DNA of 64,000 bases from Rhynchopus sp. YZ270_cl-10 (taxonomy: Eukaryota; Euglenozoa; Diplonemea; Diplonemida; Diplonemidae): assembly GCA_964035575.1 (NCBI GenBank), contig OZ037892.1:558001-622000 (forward strand), in the 5' to 3' direction. Under the pieces are notes generated by a model. The model did not search any database and had not been told where the DNA came from. It saw only the letters and a program-made list of their open reading frames with translations. The position numbers and the translations under genes were made by a program. Shown in pieces: positions 53,601 to 63,132 of the stretch. The stretch's first letter is position 1; every line of letters begins with the position of its first letter.

Positions 53601-55761
53601 GAGATAGCAGTAGGTAAGGGGGAAGGTGGATGGCATGGTGTTCGCTCAAAGGATGGTCTTGAGAATTGTTTACTCTTATTTTTTTTGGAAAATAATTGCA
53701 TGGTTTTGCCTTGATAGCCATTTCACCCGTTTTTTTATTTTGCTGTGTTTTGTTACACTTATTGCGTAATGGATTCCCCGATTTTCAATTCCTAGAATAA
53801 GGAGACTTTTTTATTATTTTTTGCCTCAAGAAACAACACCCCATTCCCCCCTCAGGTTGACGGAGCATTGCTCGAAACGCTCTTCGGGAAGCTTGGGCGG
53901 TTGAAAACGGTGGAGGTGAAAACCAACGAGCTGGGCCAGAGGTCGGCCGTGATTGAGTATGCACACATTCACTCCCTCCTCCCCCTTTTCCTCTTCTTCT
54001 CAATTTATTGATTGCATATGATGAAATTACTTCTTCTGATTTCGTTTCTTTATCCTAGCTAAAACTCAGATATCAGTTTTTTATTTTTTTTTGCGTACAC
54101 CTCACAAACCAACTACAGAATGCTTGACGCTGACGGTGCGAGCAAGGCTGTGCAGCTGAACGGCTCGCAGTATGGAGGGGGGCGTCTGAACGTGGTGCGT
54201 CTGGGAAATGGGCCACGTGTGGCCAGCACACATAGTGCAGAGGTTGGAGGTGGGTCGCAGTACAGGAACAAGCTTCAGGAGATGTCCGATGCGTACATGC
54301 TCCGTGCCCAACAGGGCCTCCCCCTGACCAGCGACAGAGAACGAAGAAGGCGCAAACGTCGCCACACCTCTGACAGCTCAGAAGAAGAACGGAGACGGAA
54401 AAAGAAGGCAAGAAAGGTATTTTTTAAAACAATGGTGGCGGGGGCGGGTCTGCAGATCAAAAAAAATAATAATAGTGGAAGAAGTTTATAAGTTTATATC
54501 TATAGTAACAGCTACGCTAAACAGATTATCAAAAATTATTTGCCTTTGCGGAAACCTTCTCCACATTTTGCCTTCAATGTTCTCCATTGAATATTCGCTA
54601 CAACCAAGGAGACAATTTGTGTACACAATGCATTCTTTTTTGTTTTCGACAATGAGTGAGATTCGATGCTGCAAAGATTTTCTGACAATCACATTGCAAT
54701 TATTGGCTTTACGCACTACTTTTTTTTGAAACCCTAACGTCTACGGGGAAGCATGATGGACTCTCCAATTTTCAATATTCCAATCAGTGTTTCCGCGACC
54801 CAAAAATCGGACGAAGTTCGTCCGGTAGAAAAAAAAAAAAAAAAAAAACTGCCGGACGAAGTTCGTCCGGACGAAGTTCATCCGGGGAGTGGGAAAAATG
54901 GGTGGGGAGAGGGCCCGGGGTACATTGTAAAGTGGACGAGGTGGGGTGCGGCCCCGCAGGGGACGCACCCCACCCCGTATAGAAAAATAAAGGCCTCCCC
55001 TCTTTGGCGTCGCGCAGATCTGCGGCCGCACTTATGGTATCCCCCTCTATCATTCCCCTGGCATCCCCTGTCCCCCACCTACCCTTACGCAACACCTGCG
55101 CCGCTGAGACACTTCGCTGGCTCGTGTGGTTGTGATAACGCAACGGTCTTCACATGCGTTACACACAACGATACACACAACGCTATGTATATGCGATACA
55201 CGCGTTAACCGTATCGTGTGGTTACCAAACGCAGCCCACCTTCGGTGGGCTGCTGCAACTCGTGCCGTGTGTGCCCCACGCATGGTTCTCACAGCTCGCT
55301 GGTACGTTTCCCAAGCCGCAAACCCGGTTACCTGCCTGAAAAACCGGCGTTTTGGCCAAAACGCCTGTTTTGCCTGCAGAACCCTGCGCCACCCATTACT
55401 CATTCAACCACCACCCGCCACGCTTTGTTTTCGAGTATCTCGTAACGTGAGTTTCTCACCTGTTGTGTCTCACGAAAGACCGTGGGGCGAGACAACTCCG
55501 CCGGAGGCCCCCGACCCGGCGCGCGAAGCGCGCCGGGCTCGACCTGTATTGTGTTAAGCACTAGTAAAAAAAAATTTTTGGGGGGAAAAAAAAACTCGTC
55601 CGCCCCCTTCGAAAACACCGGAAGAACGCGGAAACCCTGATTCCAATTGAAAAAAAAAAAAATTCAATTGACGGACAATTCAAGCATCCAACACCAACAC
55701 ACAGGAGGAACGTAGAAGACGCCGCTCCGACAGCATCGACTCTCGGGATAGGAGGCGATGA
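50604..55761 (+). CDS. Three-RRM RNA-binding protein, CID8/SREK1-like splicing factor, six exons
   Basis: Exons 50604-51408, 52754-52869, 53400-53582, 53856-53956, 54119-54416 and 55705-55761 join in frame to 519 residues. Every intron starts GTAT and ends AG. The first 140 residues are Pro/Gly-rich. RRM1 is about 146-222 (TLYITGIDQSVDEQTFREFF, RFGFMELE). RRM2 is about 241-325 (TIHCTGFPAAATEKELVDYF, GRFCFVEF) and is split by intron 1. RRM3 is about 358-435 (LSLLVEGFGEE, RSAVIEM), a degenerate U2AF-like third RRM. The tail is Arg/Ser/Glu-rich and continues in the last exon (RRRRRSDSIDSRDRRR). The RRM1-RRM2 pair resembles plant CID8-13 and SREK1 proteins; a role in mRNA splicing or mRNA binding is inferred. 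Introns of 1,345 and 1,288 bp carry repeats. Confidence 0.82.
51655..52360. repeat. Repeats inside intron 1 of the RRM gene
   Basis: An R1 unit in reverse (51655-51765), a 13-copy (CAGTACA)n array at 51766-51860 that is the reverse complement of the 7-bp satellite in piggyBac-like element A, an R2 leader (GGCAAAACAGGCGTTTTG at about 52061), and three more CAGTACA units at 52331-52350. Confidence 0.7.
54740..55560. repeat. Repeats inside intron 5 of the RRM gene
   Basis: A GGACGAAGTTCGTCCGG palindrome cluster (54808-54890), an R2 copy in reverse (55130-55390: CGTTAACCGTATCGTGTGG, TTACCAAACGCAGCCCACC) and a GGCGCGCGAAGCGCGCC hairpin at 55518-55534. Confidence 0.6.
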
Positions 55762-57223
55762 GAACATGGACACCATCTCTCTCTCTGCACATAAAACCTG
55801 TTGTCATACACAGTTTTAATCCGAATAAAAAAGAGAGAGAGAAAACAGACAGTAGGGAGAGGGCTATTTCTTTGACGAAGCATCGACTGAGATGCGTTTT
55901 TTTTATTTTATTTTTAGCACGTTTAGCAACTACTCTTCCTTTTCATTTTTTTTTTGGCAAAAGGGTAATATATCCCTTTATATCGATCTTCTTCGGTATC
56001 TCTCCTGGAACCACCTAACAATTTTTCTTTCTTTTTTTTTTTTTTTGTTGGTTTATGGAGAGTGGTGTTTAGTATGCTTACAACGACACCCTTTTTTGTT
56101 TTTGTTTTTTTATTTTTGAGGGGAGCCGAAAGAAAGTGGCAACCCCCTTTTGGGTGGGGTGGGGTGGATTGTACAGATTTTTTGTGTGTGTGTTTTTTTT
56201 TTTGGGGATCGAAGAAGCCATCAACACGATAAAAAAAAATGAAGTAAGTTTTGAATAAACTGAGATGTAACTCATGGCTGTAATTTTATTTTTTTACATT
56301 TTTTTTTTAAAGCCTTTCTTCCCCTGATCCACCTGATTTTTACCCCGCGTATAGGCGCGTAGAGGCGCGTAAAGGCTGGGAAAAATGGGTGGGGTTTGGC
56401 CAATACGGGCCTATACGCGGGGTAAAACCAGGTGGCTGATTTGAGGGAAGAAATAGGAAAGAAAAAAGGAAGGGAGTATGGCAGTTTTTATTTCAGTGTC
56501 ATCCGAGGCCTTTATTTACCGTATTCGTACAAATTATTGACCGTGATAATGTTCGACCTTTTCAGGATTTTTACGGTCGATAAATTGTACGAATGCAGTG
56601 TGCCTTTTTTTTTGCATCCTGTTGAGTTCGCTCATTGGCCTGCATGTGCCCATTTGTTGCAATGTGTTGATCGCATAACGGAAAGGAGAGGTGAAGGAAC
56701 GGAGACAACGTCTTTGAACAACACCTGATAAAACTAAGTTTCAAAAAAAAAAGAAAGTCGACAAAAAATCATAAAAAAAAGTTGGGGTGGGGGTATTGAA
56801 TTTTCACGTAGGACAAATAATATTGGCGAGCAAAAAAAGTCGCCAAAAGGTGCAAGAAAACCCCCAAAAATCCGCCAATATTATGCCAAGTTATTGTATC
56901 TCGTAACCTCTACAACTCTTTTACGGCAGGGAACCGGATCGTTATTTGGCCGCCATTTTTTTTGGTCGCTAAGTTTCTTGTCCTACTGTATTCTGCAAAA
57001 GTCCTAACCCTCCTTTCTCCTCTCAATATTTGTTCAAAAAAAACCCCCTTACATTTTCAAAAAGATCACCACCACACAACAGTACCACCACCACCACCAC
57101 CCTCCCCCTTACCACCCCCTGACCTTCCCCATACACACATGATCCGTGCGAATTCATAGTGTCATTCCCCCCATTTTCGCCCCCTTTTTTGCCAACCCCT
57201 CCCCTCTTTTTTTAAGTCTCGCA
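55762..57223. other. Spacer with three foldbacks
   Basis: No gene. Inverted repeats: 56330-56435 (CCACCTGATTTTTACCCCGC and complement), 56522-56596 (ATTCGTACAAATTATTGACC and complement, one mismatch) and 56817-56884 (ATAATATTGGCG/CGCCAATATTAT). A TTTTTTTAAG at 57207-57216 precedes the next ATG by seven bases. Confidence 0.55.
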
Positions 57224-58090
57224 ATGCGCCGCAAACGACTGCTTTTGTTTGTTTTGTTATGTATGCCTGCATCGGTTGTCCCTTTGTTGTGTCAGGACTT
57301 GGACATCATCTCCACTGCTAGCTTAGAGAAGGTCATCATCCGCACCCCCGCTGACGGCGACACCGTGGAATACCCCGACAACATCATGGCAGTTCGCAGT
57401 GCTGAATATGGTGATGGGCTGATCTGGCGGGATGTCAAAGCTACTGTGCAAACTTATGGTCTAGCAATGACAGAAGAATCACTTGGACAGCGACCCATCC
57501 CAGGCCACACTCTAAAGTTGATCTACGTACGCAATGACACTGGAGGGATGCAGAATTATGTCAAAGCCGGCCTCAACTTTTTTCTGAAGCGAGATCTCCA
57601 TCGCGATGGGCTGTACGGCTGCGATGTCCCTGAGACGGACCCGAAGGGGCCTTATGTCTTTGCAACGTCATGTCAGTGTCCAACTGGACAGCATTGCAAG
57701 CCACGCATGTTTCATTATTATCATGAAGGAAAGGAGTGGGCAACGCATATGGGTGAGTGTGGGTGCTGCGCAGCGTCAACAACGTTGTTGGTCATATTCA
57801 TTCCGATAGTGGTGTTTGTGGTGATGGTGGGGTGGTGTAAGGTGTGTGTCACAAAGTGTTCTTCTCGTGTCCTCGGCGGGCGTGACGGCGCAGCCAAGCG
57901 ATACAAAAAAATCAAAATGTCGCCCTGCGCCATCGCAGTGTCCCCACCAATGTCTAACGGCACCTCACCGCGGTCACCAAACCCGCTTGATCTTGATGCC
58001 GATATGTTCTCCTCCAGCAGTCTTTCAGTGCCGCCAATGTCTCTATCTCGTCGGGACCATACACCGCCACCCATCCAGCAGCTTCAGTAA
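57224..58090 (+). CDS. Small type I membrane protein, unknown family
   Basis: A 288-residue protein. A signal peptide (about 1-23, LLLFVLLCMPASVVPLLC) is followed by an ectodomain of about 160 residues with one sequon (NDTG) and a Cys cluster just before the membrane (CQCPTGQHC and GECGCC). Then come a transmembrane helix (TTLLVIFIPIVVFVVMVGW) with juxtamembrane Cys, and a Ser/Pro-rich cytoplasmic tail of about 75 residues (PPMSNGTSPRSPNP) that looks phosphorylatable. No domain recognised. Same general plan as the larger protein at 43.6 kb but no sequence similarity I can see. Start chosen at the first ATG after the pyrimidine tract, where the signal peptide begins. Confidence 0.72.
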   Translation: MRRKRLLLFVLLCMPASVVPLLCQDLDIISTASLEKVIIRTPADGDTVEYPDNIMAVRSAEYGDGLIWRDVKATVQTYGLAMTEESLGQRPIPGHTLKLIYVRNDTGGMQNYVKAGLNFFLKRDLHRDGLYGCDVPETDPKGPYVFATSCQCPTGQHCKPRMFHYYHEGKEWATHMGECGCCAASTTLLVIFIPIVVFVVMVGWCKVCVTKCSSRVLGGRDGAAKRYKKIKMSPCAIAVSPPMSNGTSPRSPNPLDLDADMFSSSSLSVPPMSLSRRDHTPPPIQQLQ

Positions 58091-58665
58091 AAAGTTGGGC
58101 GGGTATTATGGGGGGAAAATGTACAAATGTGCGGGGGTGCAGGGTCAGGCGCGGTATTTTGTTATTTTTATGGAGTGTTTTTTTTAGCGGAATATTTAGA
58201 AGAAATAGCAACTCTCATTGGATTATGGCGACTTTAATGTTGTCCATAACCAAACAAAAAAAAAAAAAATATTGGAGTGTTTATTTTTTATATAAAACAA
58301 CTTGTTGTCAATTCTAAAAAGATTGGAGGCAGCGCTGCAGGGCAAACAAAACGGATTGAAAAAAGACAGAAGCTCGTTTGTTTCTTTTTGAGTACTCAAT
58401 TAACCGCAACAACCGTACTTCAGTTTAACACAGTTTTTTCACTTTTTTGTTTTCCGGCTTTGAGCGCACAAACAAAAGACCCGATCTTTTTTTTGTCAAA
58501 TTTGCCCTCTTTTTTTTTTGCTCACCAAGACTCAAAGCTGGTAGCGGTAGGGGGGAAAGTGTGTTGTCTCAAAAAGACGTTTTTTAGAGTTTCACACATT
58601 CCCCACTCCAAGAAAATAACTACCTCTCTTTTTCTCTCTCTTTTTTTTTGCTTTTTTTTTTTTAA

Positions 58666-59857
58666 CCCTATAAGAGCCAAGAGCCACTTTAATGGCTTTC
58701 GAAATGACGCCATGATTTTAGACAGGTTCAACTCATTTTCGTAAAAACATTTTTTTTATGTGGAAAGAATTTGCACCGATCTTTCAAAAGAAGCAAGAAT
58801 CGAAAACTTTTATGCATCGGATAATACTTTCGATGCTGGGGGGAGTCGTGCCACTTTTCAAAGCCCTTTGGACGAGCACCCCCTATTCTGGTTCCTCAAT
58901 GACACCCCATGCTCTGTATGAGGTTCTACTCGTTTTCGTTAAAATATTTTTATATATTTCAAAGATTTTGACACGAATCTTTCAAAAGAAACAAAAATCG
59001 AAAACTTTTACGCATCTGATTGCACTTTGGATCTGTGGACTGCTACCCACCCAAGAGGCACCCTTTCGACCCGAAGGACATGGTTATGACTAAGGGTCAT
59101 CATGATCTGATACTGGTTCTGCTTGTTTTCGTAAAAATCCTTTGGTTTATGGGGAAACTATTTGACTCAAATCTTTTAAAATAAGCAAAAATCGAAAACC
59201 TTTGTGCATCTGTTTGCCATTTGGATGCTGGGGCGAGTTGCCACCAAAACCACAAAAACACCCCACACACACGACCTATGCAGAGCACACAGTAAGCCGA
59301 ATTTTCACTGTTTTTTCGTATTTCGGGGTGCTTTTTTCATGGATTTTCGGGTCACAGGGTCGTTCCGACCCATTCTGGGGGCTTTCGACCTCAGGAGATG
59401 CCCAAATTGTGAAAAATCGCCCCTTTTTTACGTTTTTAGCCATGTTTCAGTGTAAATCGTTAAGGAAATCAGTTTTAGACATGGCTGCTAACAGAGCTGC
59501 ACTCATATAAGTTGGGTTCTACTAGGACTTTTTGCTCGATTTTTTTTTCTTTGAAAAGATTTTGTGATCAATCTTTCAAATAACGCCATTTTCGGACAGA
59601 AATAATTTACGTGTTTTTCCTCGGCCGGCCGAATTAGTAAAAAACCAAAAAGTGGATTTTATGCTCACCTCATTTTGGGGATAACATTTTTTTTCGAAAA
59701 AAAACTTAAAAAAATGGAATTGAAAGCCGTGTTCAAAATCTTTCAATTGCGGCCAGGTACGATCAAAAATTTGCATCTGGGGTCCCTTTACCGGTTGGAG
59801 AGCCCCAAAAACCAAAACTCAAAAGTGGCTTGAAAATATGGCTTGGCTCTTATAGGG
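58666..59857. mobile_element. piggyBac-like element B, non-autonomous, 1.2 kb
   Basis: Perfect 16-bp inverted ends CCCTATAAGAGCCAAG bordered by TTAA on both sides (58662-58665, 59858-59861). The left part contains three degenerate tandem units of about 200 bp (anchors CAAAAGAAGCAAGAATCG at 58786, 58992 and 59179) with CGTTTTCGTAAAA-like sequence between. It shares these blocks and AATAACGCCATTTTCGG with element A. No transposase frame. Confidence 0.8.
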
Positions 59858-60174
59858 TTAAACCTCCTTTTTCCAAGGAGAGACCATGTTGGTATGGGTT
59901 TTGTTCCCCCCTTCCGGGTGGAATGGATGTTGTTTGTTCCCCTCTTTTTTATTTATTTATTTGTTTTTTTTTTTTTTGTACAACGATGGTGTTTTACATT
60001 TTGTCCTGGAAGCTCCAAGAAAAATGGAGTCGGCGAGGGCTAAAGAGGAAGTTGCCTTTCTAAAAGAAGTGCACAACTAAAGGTGTCGTCACTTCACGTA
60101 TCACTGACATACCATTGCTTATCAATGGTACACTCCTTTATTACTGCCCCCTTTTTCTTCTTTTCTTTTTCCAG

Positions 60175-60510
60175 ATGTAAACCACGAAATGGGTGTAGGA
60201 CTGCATGGTTGGGGTGTCCACCCCTCCGGTACAGCCGGTCATACCAAAAGGTACACACTGTTCACGAGAGGGCTTTGTATTTCAAGTCAACTCTTTTTTT
60301 GAGAGAATATGTGCAGATTGAGGTATGGTGCCTTCATAGCAGAGCTGGCATAGCATGCTTTCCACCACTCTGGCTGTGAGCAAAAACAAAATAGAGTGCG
60401 AAGACATCGTTATTCAAGAATACTAGAATTTCAACAGATTATCAAAGAAAACAATACGCGAGTTCATCTTCGGGTGTTTACACTAAATCAACCAAGTTTT
60501 CAAAACGCAA
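60175..60510 (+). repeat. SINE-like copy ending in M1, then M5
   Basis: GTAAACCACGAAATGGGTGT, GGTTGGGGTGTCCACCCC, AGCCGGTCATACC, M1 at 60247-60290, T-run; then M5 (GAGTTCATCTTCGGGTGTT, CACTAAATCAACCAAG) at about 60450-60500. 60511-61131 has no gene; the last 250 bases are pyrimidine-rich leader with a TTCATTACAG at 61081-61090. Confidence 0.5.
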
Positions 60511-61131
60511 TTCAAACAACAATGAGGACTGTCTGTACAGCTATACACGATGAAGTGCAACAGACAACAGAATTTTTTATCGAAAATAGAAGCGTCCTAG
60601 GGTTCTCAAAAGGTGATGTTTTGTGGGGATATTTTTTTTTTCGTCGCCATACAGCAAAAAAATAGATTAGTGTTTTTACCATCCCTCGGAGTGTCTGGCT
60701 AGATACTCAAAAAGGTTAAAGGGCAATCTGTTTGTCCGTAATCTTTTTTTTTGCAGCAAACGGAGGTGTGTCGACATCAAGTTTTTGTTTTGTGTACCAT
60801 TTTTTCAAAATCTAACGCAAATTTTCTTTCTCTGTGTGAAATTGATTATTTCTTCCCCCTTTTTTTTTTTGCAGGAGTGAAAAGTCTTGAGGAAACAAGA
60901 CATTCCCCCCTCCTCTCAATACCACCTGCCATATACACTTTCTCCCCTCCCCCTTTGCTCCCTCTCTGTTTTTTTTACCTTCTTCCACTTACACGGGGAA
61001 GTACATTTCCCTTTTTTTTTAGAAAAAAAAGCCGCCCCTTTTTCCCCCCTTCTCTCTACCCCTTCTTCACCCTCCCATCATTCATTACAGCAGATACGTT
61101 TTTTTTTTTTTTGGTTTTTTTTGCCGAAAAA

Positions 61132-63132
61132 ATGGTAAAAATTGGTTTGAAGCGGGCGGCTGTTGAGTCACCCGCTCCTTCTCACTCTGTTCTTAATGAA
61201 GGCACTAGCACCCTCGCTGCGACATCGTTCACACAACAGCCCACCGCCACTCCGGTACAGTTTGGGGGCCCTTCTTCGGACCAAACCTTTGCCCCCCCTT
61301 CCTTCAGTTTTAGAAAGGTTGACCGACCAAAGAATGCGTCTCGCGTTTCCTACGACAACACAAGCAGTGATTCAGAGTCGACCGACGACACCACCGAAGC
61401 CACTGAAGAGGCAGTTGAGACGGAATCGGTGTCAGCATTGCCCCAGATCCACATCAACACAGCGTATGTGGAGCCAGAGGAGTCGGTTCTAGCGAAGGAG
61501 CTTTCGGGCACAACCCTGCTAAGCGACGTCTGCAGTAAAGAAGGCAGCAGACAGCTTCCCTGGGATGTATCCGCCAGACCTGCAGACTTTTCTGGATTCC
61601 CCGCAACGTTGTCTCAGCAATGCACTTCAGTAGGGCCCCTTAGTATTCCTGCCCCAGAATATTCGGGTGCGTTGGCGACACAACGTAAAACACAGCTGGA
61701 CAGCCGTCCAGATCTTGCTTTTGGTCTTTCGTTTCGTGCGGTGTTTTCAAAGCAGAACAATCTATTGGTCCCAGGGTTTGTCTCACAGCGTGTTGTTCCC
61801 GACAATGCAAGGGAAGGGTCGATCCAGGGCCATCCAGGTACCCTCATCCAGCAACGTATTGCGAACGACACCACCGACGTTCAACCCCTCTCGGTTCTTG
61901 CCCTGCACAGTACTCAGGAGACGGCGTATGAAGGCGGCAGGGTGGCGTTTTGCACCAGCACTGCAGGGCTGTTGGACAGCAAGCTCCTCGATGAGCTGGC
62001 ACGGTGCTTCGCTTCTTGCAAGACCCCTACCTTTTGTGATAAGGTCGGCTCCCGCAGTGCGACCAACACCGTGAAACTCATTGAGGCGATGTGGGGGAAT
62101 GACGCAGATGATGACAGCTTTGCAGAGGGTGCGGAGGGGGTCACGCTGTCTGCGGGGTACGAAGATGCGCGGAGGAGACGCCGTTTGATGCAGTGGCTTC
62201 ACTCCGCCTCTGACCTGGAGAAGCTCGCGCAGACGAGCAGCGTATACGATCTGGCCCTTAATGGACGTGCTGTGGACGCTGCAAAGCAAAGTCGTCGTGG
62301 AAAGAACCCTACCCAGGCTGCGCTTCTCCTTGCAGCGCAGGGCAGTGCGCGGGTCCAGCAGCTCCTCCTCAGCAACACCACCGAGCAGGTGCCCGACCCT
62401 GTCCGCCAGCTCCTCGCCCCTACCGACACCCCACACCGCCGCTGGAAGCAGTCCCTCCGACGTCACCTCGAGCTCGCCCCCCGCACAGAGACCCTCAAAG
62501 CCTCTCTCCAATCCTTCCTCTCCACCACACAATGCACCCCTGCCTACCACGAAGCGCTTCTCGCAGAACAACGTACCAGACCTCTCTCCACAGAGGAACT
62601 GCGTGCGTTGAAGGAAGGTGCAGGGAAACAGGATATTTGCGCGAATTTGCTTCAGATCTGGTGTGGTGGGTGTGGGGAGGAGGATCCTACTGCGGCATTG
62701 TGCGATCCTATGACAGCGAGGTACACCCACACAGACTATTCATTGAATTGGCTGGTGTGTCTGTTGTTGTCGGGGACAGATGCGGTGCAGATCGAAGTGC
62801 CAGGAGAGCGTTTGCAGATGCTAACCGAGGCGCATGCTGAGCAGCTCATTGCAGCAGGGCAGTGGCGTTGGGCAACATGCATCCTGCTTTCCCTCAGCGC
62901 CCCAGACACACGCAAATCTCGTATCACCAAGCTCCTCTCGCAGTACACCAAGGACATCACCCCCTCAAACCCGACCCTAGGCCTTCCCGTCGATTTGAGG
63001 GTGCCCGTGAAATGGATTGCAGATGCAAGCGCTGCGGTAACCCCTGCCGCAATAAACCCTCCAGCACACCCAACAAACCGACCCCCCCTCGGAGGGCTAT
63101 TGGATCTAGATGAAAGCTTGATTTTTTCGTGA
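61132..63132 (+). CDS. Nup96-type nucleoporin (Nup145C family)
   Basis: A 666-residue single-exon protein. The N-terminal 130 residues are Ser/Thr and acid-rich and disordered. Residues about 190-260 resemble the start of metazoan Nup96 (LAFGLSFRAVFSKQNNLLVP, corresponding to the SFRVGWGPN block). The remainder is alpha-helical solenoid, and the end has the typical LIAAGQWRWATCILLSL followed by RKSRITKLLSQY. In the nuclear pore Y-complex Nup96 binds Sec13 and Nup85/Nup107 partners. No FG repeats and no Nup98 self-cleaving domain are encoded in frame, so this is a stand-alone Nup96, unlike the fused Nup98-96 precursor of animals and fungi. ATG 61132 follows a T-rich leader with a CATTACAG acceptor candidate 42 bases upstream. 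Confidence 0.75.
   Translation: MVKIGLKRAAVESPAPSHSVLNEGTSTLAATSFTQQPTATPVQFGGPSSDQTFAPPSFSFRKVDRPKNASRVSYDNTSSDSESTDDTTEATEEAVETESVSALPQIHINTAYVEPEESVLAKELSGTTLLSDVCSKEGSRQLPWDVSARPADFSGFPATLSQQCTSVGPLSIPAPEYSGALATQRKTQLDSRPDLAFGLSFRAVFSKQNNLLVPGFVSQRVVPDNAREGSIQGHPGTLIQQRIANDTTDVQPLSVLALHSTQETAYEGGRVAFCTSTAGLLDSKLLDELARCFASCKTPTFCDKVGSRSATNTVKLIEAMWGNDADDDSFAEGAEGVTLSAGYEDARRRRRLMQWLHSASDLEKLAQTSSVYDLALNGRAVDAAKQSRRGKNPTQAALLLAAQGSARVQQLLLSNTTEQVPDPVRQLLAPTDTPHRRWKQSLRRHLELAPRTETLKASLQSFLSTTQCTPAYHEALLAEQRTRPLSTEELRALKEGAGKQDICANLLQIWCGGCGEEDPTAALCDPMTARYTHTDYSLNWLVCLLLSGTDAVQIEVPGERLQMLTEAHAEQLIAAGQWRWATCILLSLSAPDTRKSRITKLLSQYTKDITPSNPTLGLPVDLRVPVKWIADASAAVTPAAINPPAHPTNRPPLGGLLDLDESLIFS

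Noticed and set aside
50604-55761. Calling the three-RRM protein U2AF65
   Set aside because: The third RRM is U2AF-like, but there is no N-terminal RS domain or U2AF35 ligand motif, and the RRM1-RRM2 pair fits CID8/SREK1-type proteins better.
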